Shown here: positions 1-11,499 of the stretch, piece after piece
Numbering within the stretch: the first letter of the stretch is position 1
How the letters are laid out: each line of letters begins with the position of its first letter
Origin: Neoscytalidium dimidiatum
Lineage: Eukaryota; Ascomycota; Dothideomycetes; Botryosphaeriales; Botryosphaeriaceae
Direction of reading: 5' to 3'
Length of the DNA: 64,000 nt
Assembly (NCBI GenBank): GCA_037367355.1
Contig: CM074703.1
Location: forward strand, 930,001-994,000
Notes under the pieces: model-generated
Database searches by the model: none
Told to the model about the DNA's origin: nothing
The model's input: only the letters and a program-made list of their open reading frames with translations
Program-made: the position numbers and the translations under genes

Positions 1-1665
1 CCGCATACAGTCCAACGTTTCCGCCTCGAGTCAATCTCTCTAGAAGAGCATAATCGTGACGATATCCAAGAGTACGCAAAGCAGAAGATCGAAAATTTGA
101 TAGATGTCCAGGATGATTCGGAACTATGGAAAAAGATTTCTCGCCGTGCGGAAGGCAACTTTCTCTGGACGCGCCTGTTCATCCATCATGCAACAAAAGA
201 CGGGGTCTCTCTAAAAGCAGCTTTAGACAATACGAGAGCGGTTACTGAACCGCTAGCCAAGCTCTACAACGATACATTGCAGAGCTTGAATCCCGAAGAC
301 CGCGCCGCATCCCTGAAATTGTTCAGATGGATGTCCTGCGCACGAAGGCCACTGACACTCAACGAACTTGGATGGGCCATGATTATCGAAGAACAAAAAT
401 CATTCATTGAATGCCAAAGATCTATGGAATTCCAGGCTCCAGCCGAGACTATGGCTCTAAAGTTGGCACCACTGTCGAGAGGCTTAGCTGTCCGGCGATT
501 GAATAGGGCCGACTTCATTCACAAATCTGTTCTTGATTTTCTTGTAGACAAAGGCCTCGCGATACTAGAACAACCGCCCATTGGAACTTCGGTGGGGATG
601 GCTCATCTCAGCATCGCGAAACGCTGCATTCATTATATGAAACTCGTCGAATCTCAGGATATTGATGACGAAGAGCACTCTGACTCTGACTCATCGCTAT
701 GCAGCGATCCGGACACTTGCAAAAGTAGCCTCGATTCGGGCTCTTTCCGAGACTATGTCTTTGAACATTGGTTCGAACATGTCAGAAAGATTGCATTGGA
801 TCAACTGCAACATGATTTGCACCAGCATTCAGACCAGTCGTCAGTCAAAAATGTCCACGAAGGCGCTCATCAGATGCCGAAGCATGCATCAAATCCGTAT
901 GCGCTCCTCAATATCTTGCTATCCGAACGAATGGATCGCGTAATCGTCCGGTGGTTTCAGCAATGGATCCGAGGTCGAGACGCATCCAAGAACAAACTAA
1001 GCTCTCCAGGGAAACATATTTTATCGCAATTCATCAGAGAAGGTTTTGAGAATCAGCAGCCTGCGCTCCGGTACGCATTCATCCATCTTGCTGCCGGGTT
1101 CAATCTGCGCCATGCACTGAAAGCCTCCTTGTCTATCTCCGGTACATTTGCAGGAGGTAAAGATGACCAAGGTCGCACGCCACTTATCTGGGCTGCTTCA
1201 CTGGGCCACTTAGGCATCATGAAGACTCTGACGAAAAAGCGCGAGGACGTCCTCATTGATGTCCGGGACAAGGGAGGCCGGACTGCTTTGTCATGGGCTG
1301 CAGGAGGAGGACACACGGAGGCAGTCAGGCTTTTGATCAGGAAAAATGCTAAAATTAACCTGGTGGACAAATCTTCTCGTTCCCCACTGCAGTTCGCTAT
1401 TCGAGGAGGTCATCATGACGTACAGAAGGAGCTTGAGCACACAATTACCGACGTCGCACCATCAAAGAAGTATCAATCAGTGGTTGCCCGCAGTGCTATC
1501 ACACAGCAAGCAGATAAGGGTTGGCTCTGGGCGCAAAAGCAGATACTCGATGACCTCATTCAAGAAGTCGAAACTAGTCCTCTGGGAGATTCCAACAGAA
1601 TCGACCCAAAGGCCCTTTCACTCCTTCGAGAACGGTCACGCCCCAAGATGCGTCAGGATTCGTAA
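1..1665 (+). CDS. NACHT/ankyrin-repeat protein, C-terminal part (5' end outside window)
   Basis: The frame is open from base 1, so the gene starts to the left of the window; the stop is TAA at 1663-1665. About 555 codons are visible. The first 60 residues contain a stretch ending RAEGNFLWTRLF, typical of the region just after the NACHT NTPase in fungal HET-E-like NLR proteins. The NTPase itself is not in the window. A helical middle part with an acidic Asp/Ser-rich patch (coded near 660-710) follows, then about three ankyrin repeats coded near 1165-1440 (GRTPLIWAASLGHLG, GRTALSWAAGGGHTEAVRLL). Such proteins sense non-self or trigger heterokaryon incompatibility; that role is inferred from the family. 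No intron is needed in the visible part. A plain ankyrin-repeat protein without a complete NACHT cannot be excluded. Confidence 0.72.
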   Translation, partial: PHTVQRFRLESISLEEHNRDDIQEYAKQKIENLIDVQDDSELWKKISRRAEGNFLWTRLFIHHATKDGVSLKAALDNTRAVTEPLAKLYNDTLQSLNPEDRAASLKLFRWMSCARRPLTLNELGWAMIIEEQKSFIECQRSMEFQAPAETMALKLAPLSRGLAVRRLNRADFIHKSVLDFLVDKGLAILEQPPIGTSVGMAHLSIAKRCIHYMKLVESQDIDDEEHSDSDSSLCSDPDTCKSSLDSGSFRDYVFEHWFEHVRKIALDQLQHDLHQHSDQSSVKNVHEGAHQMPKHASNPYALLNILLSERMDRVIVRWFQQWIRGRDASKNKLSSPGKHILSQFIREGFENQQPALRYAFIHLAAGFNLRHALKASLSISGTFAGGKDDQGRTPLIWAASLGHLGIMKTLTKKREDVLIDVRDKGGRTALSWAAGGGHTEAVRLLIRKNAKINLVDKSSRSPLQFAIRGGHHDVQKELEHTITDVAPSKKYQSVVARSAITQQADKGWLWAQKQILDDLIQEVETSPLGDSNRIDPKALSLLRERSRPKMRQDS

Positions 1666-2584
1666 GGAGTAGGGTTCTTGTCAAATCAATGCTGTGAACA
1701 ATATCCTGCTCGGCTTATGTTCCGAATCAAGTCTTCTTGAACTTTATCTCCCACCTTCCTTTTCTTGATGAAAACCGGCAAAACGATGTGGTATTATAGA
1801 TAAGGCTGATTCCTCTACGTGAACGCGCTAGCGGAGTGGCTCTATGCACGCAAATGATATAGAAGAGAACCACACATATTTTGATGCAGAAAACAGCCGG
1901 TCCTTGCAAATGGCCATCAGGGCCTTTTGTCGTAGGTTCCAATCTAAAACTCCAAGCTCAACACATGCGTTGCTCGTGCCCGCTGTAGCTCCTATATCTT
2001 CGCGCCCTTCCATCTAATAGCATGTCCCCTAACAGTTGACGTAAAAAACATTCACTTAACGCGTCTGTTTTCTGGAATCAGTTGTGGATTCGATCCACGA
2101 AGTCATTGTGCCGCTTCCTGAAATAACAACAAATATTTAGGGAACAGAAATACATGGGATTGGCATTTCATAGATGTTCGAATGAGTCAATACGATGAAA
2201 CCTTCCAGAAAACCGTTCGGCTCGTATATTCGCATGACTGACTCGACTGAGCCTGTAAATTTAGTCCCGATGCGGCCACAAAGCGCCCAGCAGGCACGAG
2301 AAGTCAAAAACAGTTATATTGTACACTACTGGATCTCTTTCGTCATCTTTCATTCCTTAAAGAAGTTAAAAATACTCATATAACTATCTATGGTGATCTC
2401 TACATTTATCATCGACCTCTTTTTTTTTTTTAAAAAAAGAAAAAAGAAAAATCTACGCGCTGTTCTTGCCTCGCTTACCTACCAAGCCCTCTCCAATAAG
2501 CCTCTTACTAAGGGGTCGGGATAAGCGTTTGCTTGTCAACTTGTTCGATTCGTTCGTCTCTGCTTGCTTCCTGAACACCGTGAT
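1666..2584. other. intergenic, no gene seen
   Basis: AT-rich spacer between the 3' end of the ankyrin gene and the 3' end of the transporter. It holds a T-run followed by an A-run near 2419-2452. Short open frames here (for example 2195-2383) have no recognisable features. Confidence 0.6.
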
Positions 2585-4471
2585 CTAAACCACATTCCCG
2601 CGCACCTGCTTAATCTTCTTCACATTCAAATCCCGCCACAGCGCCACGCAGGCCAAGGCGCCCACCAGCAAGCAAATCGCCGTGATACACATGATTCGCT
2701 GCGTCTCGCCGTACGCGCGATCGATCCCGTCCCTCGTCGGAGTACCGTTGGCGTAGCTCGTCTGAACCTCGATGCTCGCGTAGATCGAGGCGACGTCCGT
2801 GCCAGCCGGCGTGTACTTGACCAAGTTGTCGTAGAACGTCCCCGTCCAGATGGCGGCGGCGATGGTGCTGCCGACGGAGGAGCCGACGCTGCCGAAGAGG
2901 TCGAGGACGGCCATGATGACGGCGACGTGCTGGTGGTCCGAGGGCGACAGCATGGCCATCTCGCCGCAGATGACGATGGGCCCGCCGGCGAAGGCGACGA
3001 AGATCTGCGTCATGACGATGTAGCCGACGCTCTGGTCGGGCTGGCGGAAGTGGATCATCAGGCCGACGCCGAGCATCATCAGCGGGACGAGGAAGTAGAG
3101 GGCGAAGGGCTTGAAGCGGCCGGTGCGGTAGATGAGGGCCGAGACGAGGATGGAGGAGGAGCAGGAGAGGGTGCGGTAGATGTTGCCGATGTAGGTGGTT
3201 TGGTCGGGGGAGGTCGTCCACACGACTGGCAGCATGCTGTAAAAGTAGGCGCCCCAAATGGAGGAGTTGGCGAAGACGAAAACGAACATGAGACCGCCGA
3301 AGAGGACGGTGCGGTCGGCGAGGAGCTTGAATGGAATGAAGGTGACGGGGGCGAGGAAGCGCTCCCAGAGGACGAAGGCAACGATGAGGACGAAACCGAC
3401 AACGAGCATGGCGATGATCATTGGCGCGCGCCAGCCTTCGGATTGGTAAGAGTAGAGGCTGAAAGGGAGGAGAAAGAGGGCCATGCCGGCGCCGAGAAGC
3501 AGGACACCGAAGAGGTCGACGTCGACGCAGAACTTCCAGATACCTTGGAGTGAGATGTTGCGGAGTTTGCCTTGGGATTCAATGATGCCCATCTTCTCGG
3601 CCTTATACTGGTTCCAGAGGAAGATGAGAACCAGAGGACCGACAACGACGGGCGCAATGATGGCCCACATGCCGGTACCCCAGCGCCAGCCGATGCCGTT
3701 GGTACCCAAGACGCTATTGGCAATGGGACCAGCGGCCCAGGTGGTGAAGATGTAGGGGCTGGTGGCGAACGACAGCATGAGAGCACGGCTCTTCAGGGTT
3801 GAAGTGTCAGCGACGAAAATGGTGAGCACATAACTAAGGCCTTGGGATCTGTTGACGGAGGGAATTAGAACTAAATCAGTCACTCCGATGGGGCTCTAAT
3901 TACCCAACGGAGTAGAAGACCTGAGCTGCAGCATAGGTGGTGACGCTGTTGCAGGCGGCCATCATAATGAAGCCGAGAATCCAGATAAGGAGCATCAGGC
4001 CAAGGCCCTGCGGACGACCCCATGTGTCGAGGATCTTGGAGAGCGGGAGCTTGACAAGGCCGGCGACAATAGTGGCGACAATGGAGGTAGCGGCAGTCAG
4101 TGAGTGCAAGGCAAAAGCGCTGGTGATGTATGGATTGTAGACGCTGATGGCAGCCTCTTGTATGGATGTCACTACATAGAAGAGCCAAATGCTGTTCAAT
4201 ACAGTCAGCGAGATTGAGAGGCGGATGGTTAGGTGTCTGCAAAGGCTCACAAGAGATATGCCAAGATCAGATGCAGCTTGCTCCAAACAGCGGTGACGGC
4301 CTCGACCTTTTGAACACCAGATTGAGCCTCCTTAGAAATCAGGTCATCGATGCTGTCCTTCTCCAACGGCTGATCATGCGAATGGATCGTCTTTTGATCG
4401 GTAACGGGGTCGATGGGAGCAGGCCCCTCGGCCGGCTGGATGGCCGGAGTGGATCTTGAGAGGAAACCCAT
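2585..4471 (-). CDS. Siderophore-iron MFS transporter (SIT/ARN family)
   Basis: Three exons on the minus strand: 4471-4251, 4191-3904 and 3848-2585, with introns of 59 and 55 bp. Phases agree and give 590 aa, the usual size for fungal 14-TMS siderophore transporters. The N-terminus is hydrophilic and acidic (about 65 aa), followed by the first membrane segment across the exon 1-2 join, then the family-typical IQEAAISVYNPYITSAF stretch. The third exon carries most of the membrane segments and the loop with NGIGWRWG, also typical of this family. The family imports ferric siderophores across the plasma membrane; the substrate cannot be read from sequence. Regulation by iron is strongly suggested by two SreA-type GATA sites about 310-350 bp upstream. 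Confidence 0.9.
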
Positions 4472-4771
4472 TGCTCGCAGCAGGAATGAATGAATCAGCG
4501 TCTGAGGGTGTGGATCAGGCCAAGACGGGAGAGCTGCAGCAGCTAAATACTCAATGCGAATGCAGATGGCACCGCTATCGGCATGTCGTCGATCATCCCA
4601 CCACTCTGCCGGTGTGCTCTTGGCAGCGGCAGAAGCCAGAAAATGCCGGCGTTAATAGACATTACGGGCAGCAATGGCGCCACGACGGGACACTGGTTGG
4701 TTGCAGAGTCGGGGTCTGGGAGTAACAGTAGCGAGAAGGATCGCGGTGTGGGGACATGGGCGGAGAAACAA

Positions 4772-4820
4772 CCAATAGCGGATCTGATAAGATTGATAAA
4801 AGCGGGCGCAGATCAGATAA
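4772..4820 (+). promoter_or_regulatory. SreA-type GATA sites and CCAAT box upstream of siderophore transporter
   Basis: ATCTGATAA at 4782-4790 and ATCAGATAA at 4812-4820 both match the consensus ATCWGATAA known for the fungal iron repressor SreA/Sre. Another TGATAA lies between them at 4794-4799. A CCAAT box at 4772-4776 lies 5 bp from the first GATA site, an arrangement compatible with CBC/HapX control. The sites lie 301-349 bp upstream of the transporter ATG at 4471. Confidence 0.75.
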
Positions 4821-5237
4821 AACTTTTCCCGTGGCGCGATCCACGTGCCTGAGCCCGCCCGACTTTTTGCCCTGTCCCTCCACTTCAGCTCTTGATTGTT
4901 ACCACATTTCCTCTTCGGAAGAGCCACCGCTTGCTCTTTACAGCCCACATTGGTCGCGTCGGGCTCTACCGTTGCCACTTTCTCCTACTAACTTTAGGCT
5001 CTCGCTCCTTCTGCAACCTTAGAAGATGTTACTTTGCGAACAATCTCTAATGTGTGGCCGCCATGGACGGTAAAGGGCTGCCACCGAGCTGCGTGTGTCA
5101 ACTCGTCGCACAGGAAGTCATCAATTATTGTTCTGGACAATACGATCCAATTTTGCAAGCCTATACGAAAGAAATCTATTCAAGACACTTTTCCCTTCAG
5201 CCCCAAACTCCAAAGAGACTTATTCTGTGGTCAGGAG
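4821..5237. other. intergenic, no gene seen
   Basis: Spacer between the 5' region of the transporter and the 3' end of the DUF2235 gene. No supported feature beyond possible promoter sequence. Confidence 0.5.
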
Positions 5238-7229
5238 TCAGGCTGCCTGAACCGCACCGCCGTTCATGTGATCCTCCTCCACCGTACCATTCACACCTCC
5301 ATTCTTCATGCCTTTCTTCGCCTTCACTGACAGGCCACTGTGCTGGTGCTTACCCGACGCCGCCTCACGCGCGCCCGCATGGACCTCATTCAACGCCTTC
5401 TCGCGCAGCACATGCTCCCACTCAACGACGTGCTTGGTATAGCCCTTGCTGGGCTTCTGCGTCCGCGGCTCGCCAACCCACGCGGTGCGGGTCCAGTACT
5501 GCCTGCTCACGACGTCCTGATCGTTCTCGTGCGAGTGGGCGGCGGCCTCGTTGATCAGGCGCTCGTTGCGGCGGGCGAGGCGCTTCTTGAACATGGGCGG
5601 CAGCAGCGCGGCCTCGAAGTTCATGCGGCCGTCGACCTCGCGGATGACCCACTCGTCGATGGTGATCTGGTCCTCGGCGCGGTACGGCCACAGGCGCGGC
5701 ACCGCCGGCCGCACCCACACCGCCCCGTTGCCGTCCGGCTGCCCGTCCTCGACGCTCATGCTCTCCTTCCACTGCCACTTCGGCGCGTGCGGCTCCCGGT
5801 AGTTGGGCAGCCACCCGGCGTGCTCGTTCAGCACCGCCGGGAAGTAGCGGAAGAGGCGGTGCTGCGAGTTCTCGATGCGGTACTGCACCGACGGGTGCAT
5901 GGTCTCGTTGGTGCGCGAGTTCCACTGCTTGTTCTGCAGGTGGTAGCGGCCGGGCGTGCGCGGCAGGTCGCCACCGAAGGTGCTGAAGTGGAAGAACCAC
6001 AGCAGCCAGGTGGCGTCCGTCTCCATGGCGCTGGCCCAGTTGACGCGGTCGGCGTCCTCGCGCAGAAGGATGGCATCGCTAGCCTTGCGGTCGAAGCGGA
6101 GCAGGCCGTCGACCTGATCGCACATCCACGCCAGAGTCACGTCGTGCATCTCCGACAGGTCCGGTACGAAGTATTGTGTCCAGTGGTTCGCAGCTGTGTC
6201 GCCACCGCCGATCGACTCGTGCCACCCTGGGAACCAGCACTGCTTGAGGTTCGGCACCTGCCCTTCCTCGAGGAACTTGTTGTCCAGGTACCACAGCGTC
6301 GGCGTAAACGCGCCGCGGTGCTCGTCCAGCGCGAGCGCCTGGAACGCATTTTCGATTTCTGAAAGGGTCAGTGCTTCTTTTTCGAAGGCCGACGAGAATC
6401 TGCCTTGACTTACTCGAGTTGAGCGCCGCGTCGTGGAACTTGAACTTGCTGTTGACTTGCGGGAGGAGCCTGCCCACCCAGCTGCTATCCGGGATACCCA
6501 GCGCGCCAACCTGTTTACCTCCGCGTCAGCAAAATCCGACTGAACGACGAACGGCTCGGTATCACTTACCGTGTCCCACACACCCACGACCTTGATCCTC
6601 ACATCGTCGTACATCTTCCTCCGGCCACGCACCCCGTCAACCACCACCTTCGGCCCCTCGTGCAACTCCATCAAAAACTCGTAATCCTCCCTCTTCAACG
6701 ACTTGGACAGGCCCTTCACCTTTTCGAAAAACTTGACGTTATCAAGGCCCCTCGCCGCCGCCAAGTTGCCCACGTCGCGATAGAGCCGGTACGCGCGCCT
6801 GAACTCGTCGAGGAACTCGGGCTTCATGAGGCCCAGCTCGGTGACGAGGCCGGCCAGCGCGCGCGCCGTGAAGGCGCCGCGCGAGAAGCCGAACAGGAAG
6901 ATCTCGTCCGCCAGGTACCGGTCGTCGCCGTGGTGGTAGTTGGTCGACAGGTAGTGGTACGCCGTCAGCACGTTGTCCTCCAGCCCGACGCCGAAGCCGC
7001 CCGACAGCGGGTTGGGGAGGTAGTCGAGGATGCCGCCGTTGGACGTCGTGCCCACGCCCGACTGGTAGTAGACGACCTGCGGGATCGGGTGCGCGCCGCC
7101 GCTGTCCGGGTGCAGCATCCGGCTCAGCTTGGCCGCGTTGGAGAGCGACGTCGTCGGGATCTTGTCGCCCGCTTGCCAGGTCCCGTCGCAGGAGATGATG
7201 AGGCGCTTGCGGGGCTGGGTGGGAGACAT
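5238..7229 (-). CDS. DUF2235 (Tle1-like) alpha/beta hydrolase, intact
   Basis: Three exons, 7229-6570, 6510-6414 and 6358-5238, joined through canonical introns (donors GTAAGT, acceptors AACAG and TTTCAG), giving 625 aa. The start is the ATG just after a (GGT)n run at about 7250-7275, directly before the family opening KRLIISCDGTWQ. The nucleophile elbow GFSRG is at residues 114-118 (Ser116). The family core VVGVWDTVGALGIPDSSW appears only after splicing, which supports the intron model. DUF2235 proteins resemble type VI phospholipase effectors and fungal uncharacterised hydrolases; the substrate is unknown. A decayed paralogue lies 4.3 kb away at 11500-13012. Confidence 0.88.
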   Translation of the reverse strand: MSPTQPRKRLIISCDGTWQAGDKIPTTSLSNAAKLSRMLHPDSGGAHPIPQVVYYQSGVGTTSNGGILDYLPNPLSGGFGVGLEDNVLTAYHYLSTNYHHGDDRYLADEIFLFGFSRGAFTARALAGLVTELGLMKPEFLDEFRRAYRLYRDVGNLAAARGLDNVKFFEKVKGLSKSLKREDYEFLMELHEGPKVVVDGVRGRRKMYDDVRIKVVGVWDTVSDTEPFVVQSDFADAEVNRLARWVSRIAAGWAGSSRKSTASSSSTTRRSTRVSQGRFSSAFEKEALTLSEIENAFQALALDEHRGAFTPTLWYLDNKFLEEGQVPNLKQCWFPGWHESIGGGDTAANHWTQYFVPDLSEMHDVTLAWMCDQVDGLLRFDRKASDAILLREDADRVNWASAMETDATWLLWFFHFSTFGGDLPRTPGRYHLQNKQWNSRTNETMHPSVQYRIENSQHRLFRYFPAVLNEHAGWLPNYREPHAPKWQWKESMSVEDGQPDGNGAVWVRPAVPRLWPYRAEDQITIDEWVIREVDGRMNFEAALLPPMFKKRLARRNERLINEAAAHSHENDQDVVSRQYWTRTAWVGEPRTQKPSKGYTKHVVEWEHVLREKALNEVHAGAREAASGKHQHSGLSVKAKKGMKNGGVNGTVEEDHMNGGAVQAA

Positions 7230-9004
7230 GGTTGCGGTGGAGGGAACGGGTGGTGGTGGTGGTGGTGGTGGTGGTGGTTTGTTGTTGCAGTTAACGAATG
7301 GTGTTCCGTATTTAATTTTTTTTCTCTCTCCCTCTGGCTCTACTTTCTTCTGCTCGATGAGAGTTTTTGACCGTTGATCTTGGAGATCAGTCTGCTTGAT
7401 TTTATATTGTCGTGTCGTAACTGGTCGTAGGGCTGGGTGCAGCAACCGTGAGGCTGAGCGCGGTAGGGCTCGACATGTGAAGATAAGGTGGCTCTGTCAG
7501 CTGAAATAAGCCAAGCATGTGCAAACCTGCGTTCCGTCAACGGTATAGGCTGGTCCGTATAGCTGACCAGAATAGCGGCCCAGCTTTTCAGCTGGCATAT
7601 GACAGTCCCGCTACATTATGCCTTTTTCGGAAATATCTGCTCTGCGCATCGTCCAATCAGGCGGCTTTGTTTTGCATCTGCCTTATATTGAGTGTTGTGG
7701 GCTGTGTTTGCCTTCTTCTGCCACAGTCGCCGAACACGAACAAAATCAACACGGGATTCAGCTCCAGAAAATAGGCAGAGGCGCCGCATTTCACATGCTT
7801 AAAGTCAAGCTCTTTCGATGTTGACAAGGCTGTTCTGTTTCTCCTTGCATAATTTGGAGAAAAGCTGGTTCTGGAAGCCGGCTACGCGTTCCGCCTGCAT
7901 CATTGGAAATTCCTGACAGAGGCTTCCCTCGGTAACCTCACTGCAGGTATGTAGCATGTTTCGCGGGGAGCAAGTCTGGACGTCCTCAGGAATGCTAAGG
8001 AATGGATCGGTACCCGGCCCGACGCTAGCGACTTATCGCCGACAGGGGAAACCACGCGAACGGAAGCAAGGAAAGTTTTTTGCGTGCCGGGTGCGGTGAC
8101 CGTTCCCCCCGATGCAGTGCAGAACTTTCCACAGGAGATAGAGATCAGACGAAGTGGTAACCGATTTTTTCTTACGCATGCAGATGAAATGTGAATGGCA
8201 AGGGGAGGGGGGTGGAGGCTCCGTTCTGCAGCATATGCGCAGTGTTTATGGCTGCTAGCACTCGTGGTATCAGGGTGAGCCCGTCCGCAACTTATCCCAG
8301 GTGCGGATCAGCTGATGCCTCAGGCGCTCTTCCTGGAACATGCGTGGGCTCCGGGCGAGTCTCTCGGTAGGTTTTCAGCGAGAAGTTTTAAGTAGTGCCC
8401 GCCAAGGCCGTAGAAGAGAGCGCACATCCGGAAGAGCCGGTGCTGCCCATTCAGCGGGTTTAACGTTTGAAAGATGCAATTGACGGTAAGCCAGCGGGTG
8501 GAGTAGAAAAGTTACAATCCTCCGAGCCTTGCGAGCCTCACTTCGGGAAGCTTTCCTTAACAAACACGGCAGCTGTGAGAAAGATCAGTCGCCACGAACA
8601 TTAGAAGATACAGAGCAGTAGTTTTCGTTAACCCCGAGTGGTGGACGCCTGATCCCCGTCAACCACCCTAATTCAGCTAGTTGCCCACTTCATCAAACAC
8701 TCGATACGCGTATGCGGGCATTTAGAGGATTCCCACCAATCAAACACCCTCAGTCCCGCAGATGTGGAGAACATTTATCAGACGCCGGCGGTGCGCTCCT
8801 CATCGGACGCAAGTGGCTTGTCGGTGTGCACTGGCTCTCAGTGCCACCACTAAATGTAGCTTTTGTTTGTACGGAAGATCTCTTCCGGGCCGAACGGAAA
8901 GTCGATATCCGATGTCAGGACAGAGATGCTTGGGAACGGAACGGCGAAGAGCGCAGAGGCGCCTACGATATTAACCTACCAACGTCGTCCAATTTCCTGA
9001 CAGG
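7230..9004. other. intergenic, no gene seen
   Basis: 1.8 kb without a supported gene. It holds the GGT repeat at about 7250-7275 just upstream of the DUF2235 start and unremarkable sequence after it. Open frames such as 8712-9161 have no family features. Confidence 0.5.
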
Positions 9005-9011
9005 TATATAT
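9005..9011 (+). promoter_or_regulatory. TATA-like box of secreted beta-propeller gene
   Basis: TATATAT lies 50-56 bp upstream of the ATG at 9061. The position is close for a fungal TATA box, so this is tentative. Confidence 0.35.
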
Positions 9012-9060
9012 GAACCTCAGCTTGAGTCTATCTGGGCAATCAAGCTTTACATCCTCCATC

Positions 9061-10741
9061 ATGTATCTTTTAAATACGAAAGTTCATTGGTTGGCATCAA
9101 TTATGCTTTTTTCAGCCGTAACTATAGTAAGCTTCCACACATGCATGGCTTACCCCACTGATCTGACAAACCCAGCAGGGTTCCGCGGCTCCAGGCCTCG
9201 GATGGGCAAATCAAAATTTGGTTCCATCTTTGCAGCCTCTTCTCGGAGATGGATTCATTGGAAAGCCTGTGGCCGCCGATCCTTTGCAGCCCAAGACCAA
9301 GTACAATCCTTTTGTCCTCGCCTACCACAGGGATACGGGCAACACTCGTTCGGATGATTACTTAGGCCCTCTTGGCCGAAACCTTACTACGGCATCTTCT
9401 ACGCACATCAAGCCTGCTCCTTTGTTTTGGGACGACGAGGGTCGCCTGACTGCGGGTGCCATCTGCAATGACACCACGACCTGCATCGTAGCACTCGACC
9501 CTCAGACTTTCGACCTTCTTGCAACATGGAGTGGCCCTACGGATCAGGGATCGATTCCCTTCTTTCCCTTCTTTACCTACTCGACAATGTACCAAGGCCG
9601 TTACGTCACCCCAGCACTAGGACCGCGTATCCTAGAGATCCAACGGACCGACTCGGCCAGTGAAACATCACTCAAGCTTGTAAACGAGGTGAACTTATCG
9701 GGTCTGGTCGGAGAGCAGAACCAAATAATCAACTCGGCGTACGACGGCGACGGGAATCTATGGTTCACAACCGGAGGCTTCCGCGGCGCTGGAGTAGGCT
9801 CAACCAACACCTCAGCTGTAATCGGCTACATCAAGCGCGACGGGACGATCAGACACCTGGTCATCCCGGACACCAACGTGGAGAACGGCGTGGCCATGAG
9901 CGGCACCACGGTGTACGTCAACACCGGACCCGCTGGAGCCAACGACCACCCGAACGCCGTCGGCCACCTCTATGCCCTAGCGCCCAGTTCCGACGGCATC
10001 CGGATCCTGTTCAACGAAACCTACAACGCCGGCTCCGGCATCAAACCCGGCGGCATCTCCCGCGGCTCGGGCTCGTCGCCCAGCCTGCTGGGCACAGACT
10101 ACGTCGCCATCACTGACAACGCGGACACCCAGATCCGACTGAACATCTTCAAGCAAGCCAACAGCGACGCAAGCGCATCCTACTCCCCCACCGGAAGCCG
10201 CAAAGGCGGTAGCAACAGCAGCAACCTCGTCTGCACCGTCCCGCTCTTCCGCCCCAACGCCAGCGCCACCGAAAACACCCTCATCACGCACTTCGACGGC
10301 ACCACCTACAGCGCCGTCGTCACCAGCTCCTTCGCCGCGCCGCCCGTCATCAACTTCTTCAACAGCAGCACCACGCTCAACAGCTCCGCCCACCTCGTCA
10401 CCACCGCCGCCCCCGGCTTCGTCCGCGTCGATTTCGATCCGCGCGACGACTCGTGCCGCGTGCGCTGGGAGGTCGATCTCCCCGGGACGGGCATTCCGAC
10501 GCTCTCGACGGCGGCGGGGCTACTGTACCAGTACCACCAGGACAGCGAGCTGGCTAGGGAGGGGAAATATGTGTGGTATGTCTCGGCGGTAGATTATGAC
10601 TCTGGGGAGGTGGTGTGGCAGGTGAGGACGGGTGTGGGTCCGCTGTTCAATAATAATTATCAGAGCCCGACCCTGGGACCGGATGGCGCGGTGTATGAAT
10701 GGGTGCAAGGTGGGATTGTGAAGGTTTTTGATGAGTTGTAG
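9061..10741 (+). CDS. Secreted beta-propeller-like protein, function unknown
   Basis: Two exons, 9061-9117 and 9179-10741, with a 61-bp intron that has a CTGAC branch site and a CAG acceptor; phase 0, 539 aa. The first exon codes a short signal peptide (MYLLNTKVHWLASIMLFSA) that is absent if the long downstream frame is read alone, which supports the splice. The mature part has repeated beta-rich units such as YDGDGNLWFTTGG, TVYVNTGPAGA and YVAITDNADTQIRL, as in PQQ/NHL-type propellers. It has many Asn-X-Ser/Thr sites, consistent with secretion. No catalytic motif was recognised. Codon use becomes very GC3-rich in the second half. Confidence 0.75.
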
Positions 10742-11499
10742 GACCGTTTGCGTTGTTTCGGTTTTGGGAATTGTAAGGAGTGTTACCCTCGTCTCTCTGT
10801 ACGGTAAAGATGGTTGACTGAGGTTGGCGAGCGGTTTTCCCACATACATTGTGTTCTCATGAATACCTTTACTCGACATATTTTGTACATAGTACATTGA
10901 CAAATCATAGTAGAAAGCTAAGGAGAATGTTGCCAGGAAGAAGAAGATCATAACCGACGGGCAATATTTATGAAGGAATGAATACCACTCAACATTGTTT
11001 CATTGTGTAGCTGCTGCCTGCTGGTCGTTTCAACCGGCAGATCCGTATCAGCAGCTGACAAACACTCTTTAACCCGCTTCATGCCCGAGCGGGCGGCTGC
11101 GAAGGCAAGCATGGAGTGGCTTGAGCGTTTGAGGCCGACGGCGGGTCGGCCATCCCGAAAAAAAAAAAAAAAGGGATATGGCACGCTCGCCGCCGTTCGG
11201 CACTACTTTAATTTTGACAGCTAGGTTTTTAATTTCTGAAAATACAGGGTCCGATTATTCAGATCCATCAGTGATGGCTAACTCGAAACGTAATTCGTAA
11301 GATACTACATACACTGGGCTAATTGTGAAAAGTGAACGACGGCGAACACCGTATTTGGGAAGAGACTTTTACTTCGAGCAGGACATGTGCCCAGCTTTTG
11401 TGCAGCAAGTTGTGTTCATGCTGCAGAGTGATGCTAGCAACCGCAGCCCGTCAATGCTACTTCCCAGAATCAAATCGTTTATCCGCCTTCAGTTCTTCT
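10742..11499. other. intergenic, no gene seen
   Basis: Spacer between the propeller gene and the 3' end of the DUF2235 relic. It contains an A-run near 11159-11172 and no supported gene. Confidence 0.5.

Noticed and set aside
2564..3553. Long open frame on the plus strand opposite the siderophore transporter
   Set aside because: A shadow of the GC-rich coding strand: charged, low-complexity (poly Asp/Glu/Gly), no family features. The minus strand gives a complete transporter. The same holds for long antisense frames at 5340-6362, 6660-7370, 39035-39532 and 59744-60646.
8712..9161. Plus-strand open frame of 149 codons
   Set aside because: It overlaps the signal-peptide exon of the propeller gene in another frame and has no features; the spliced model explains the region better.
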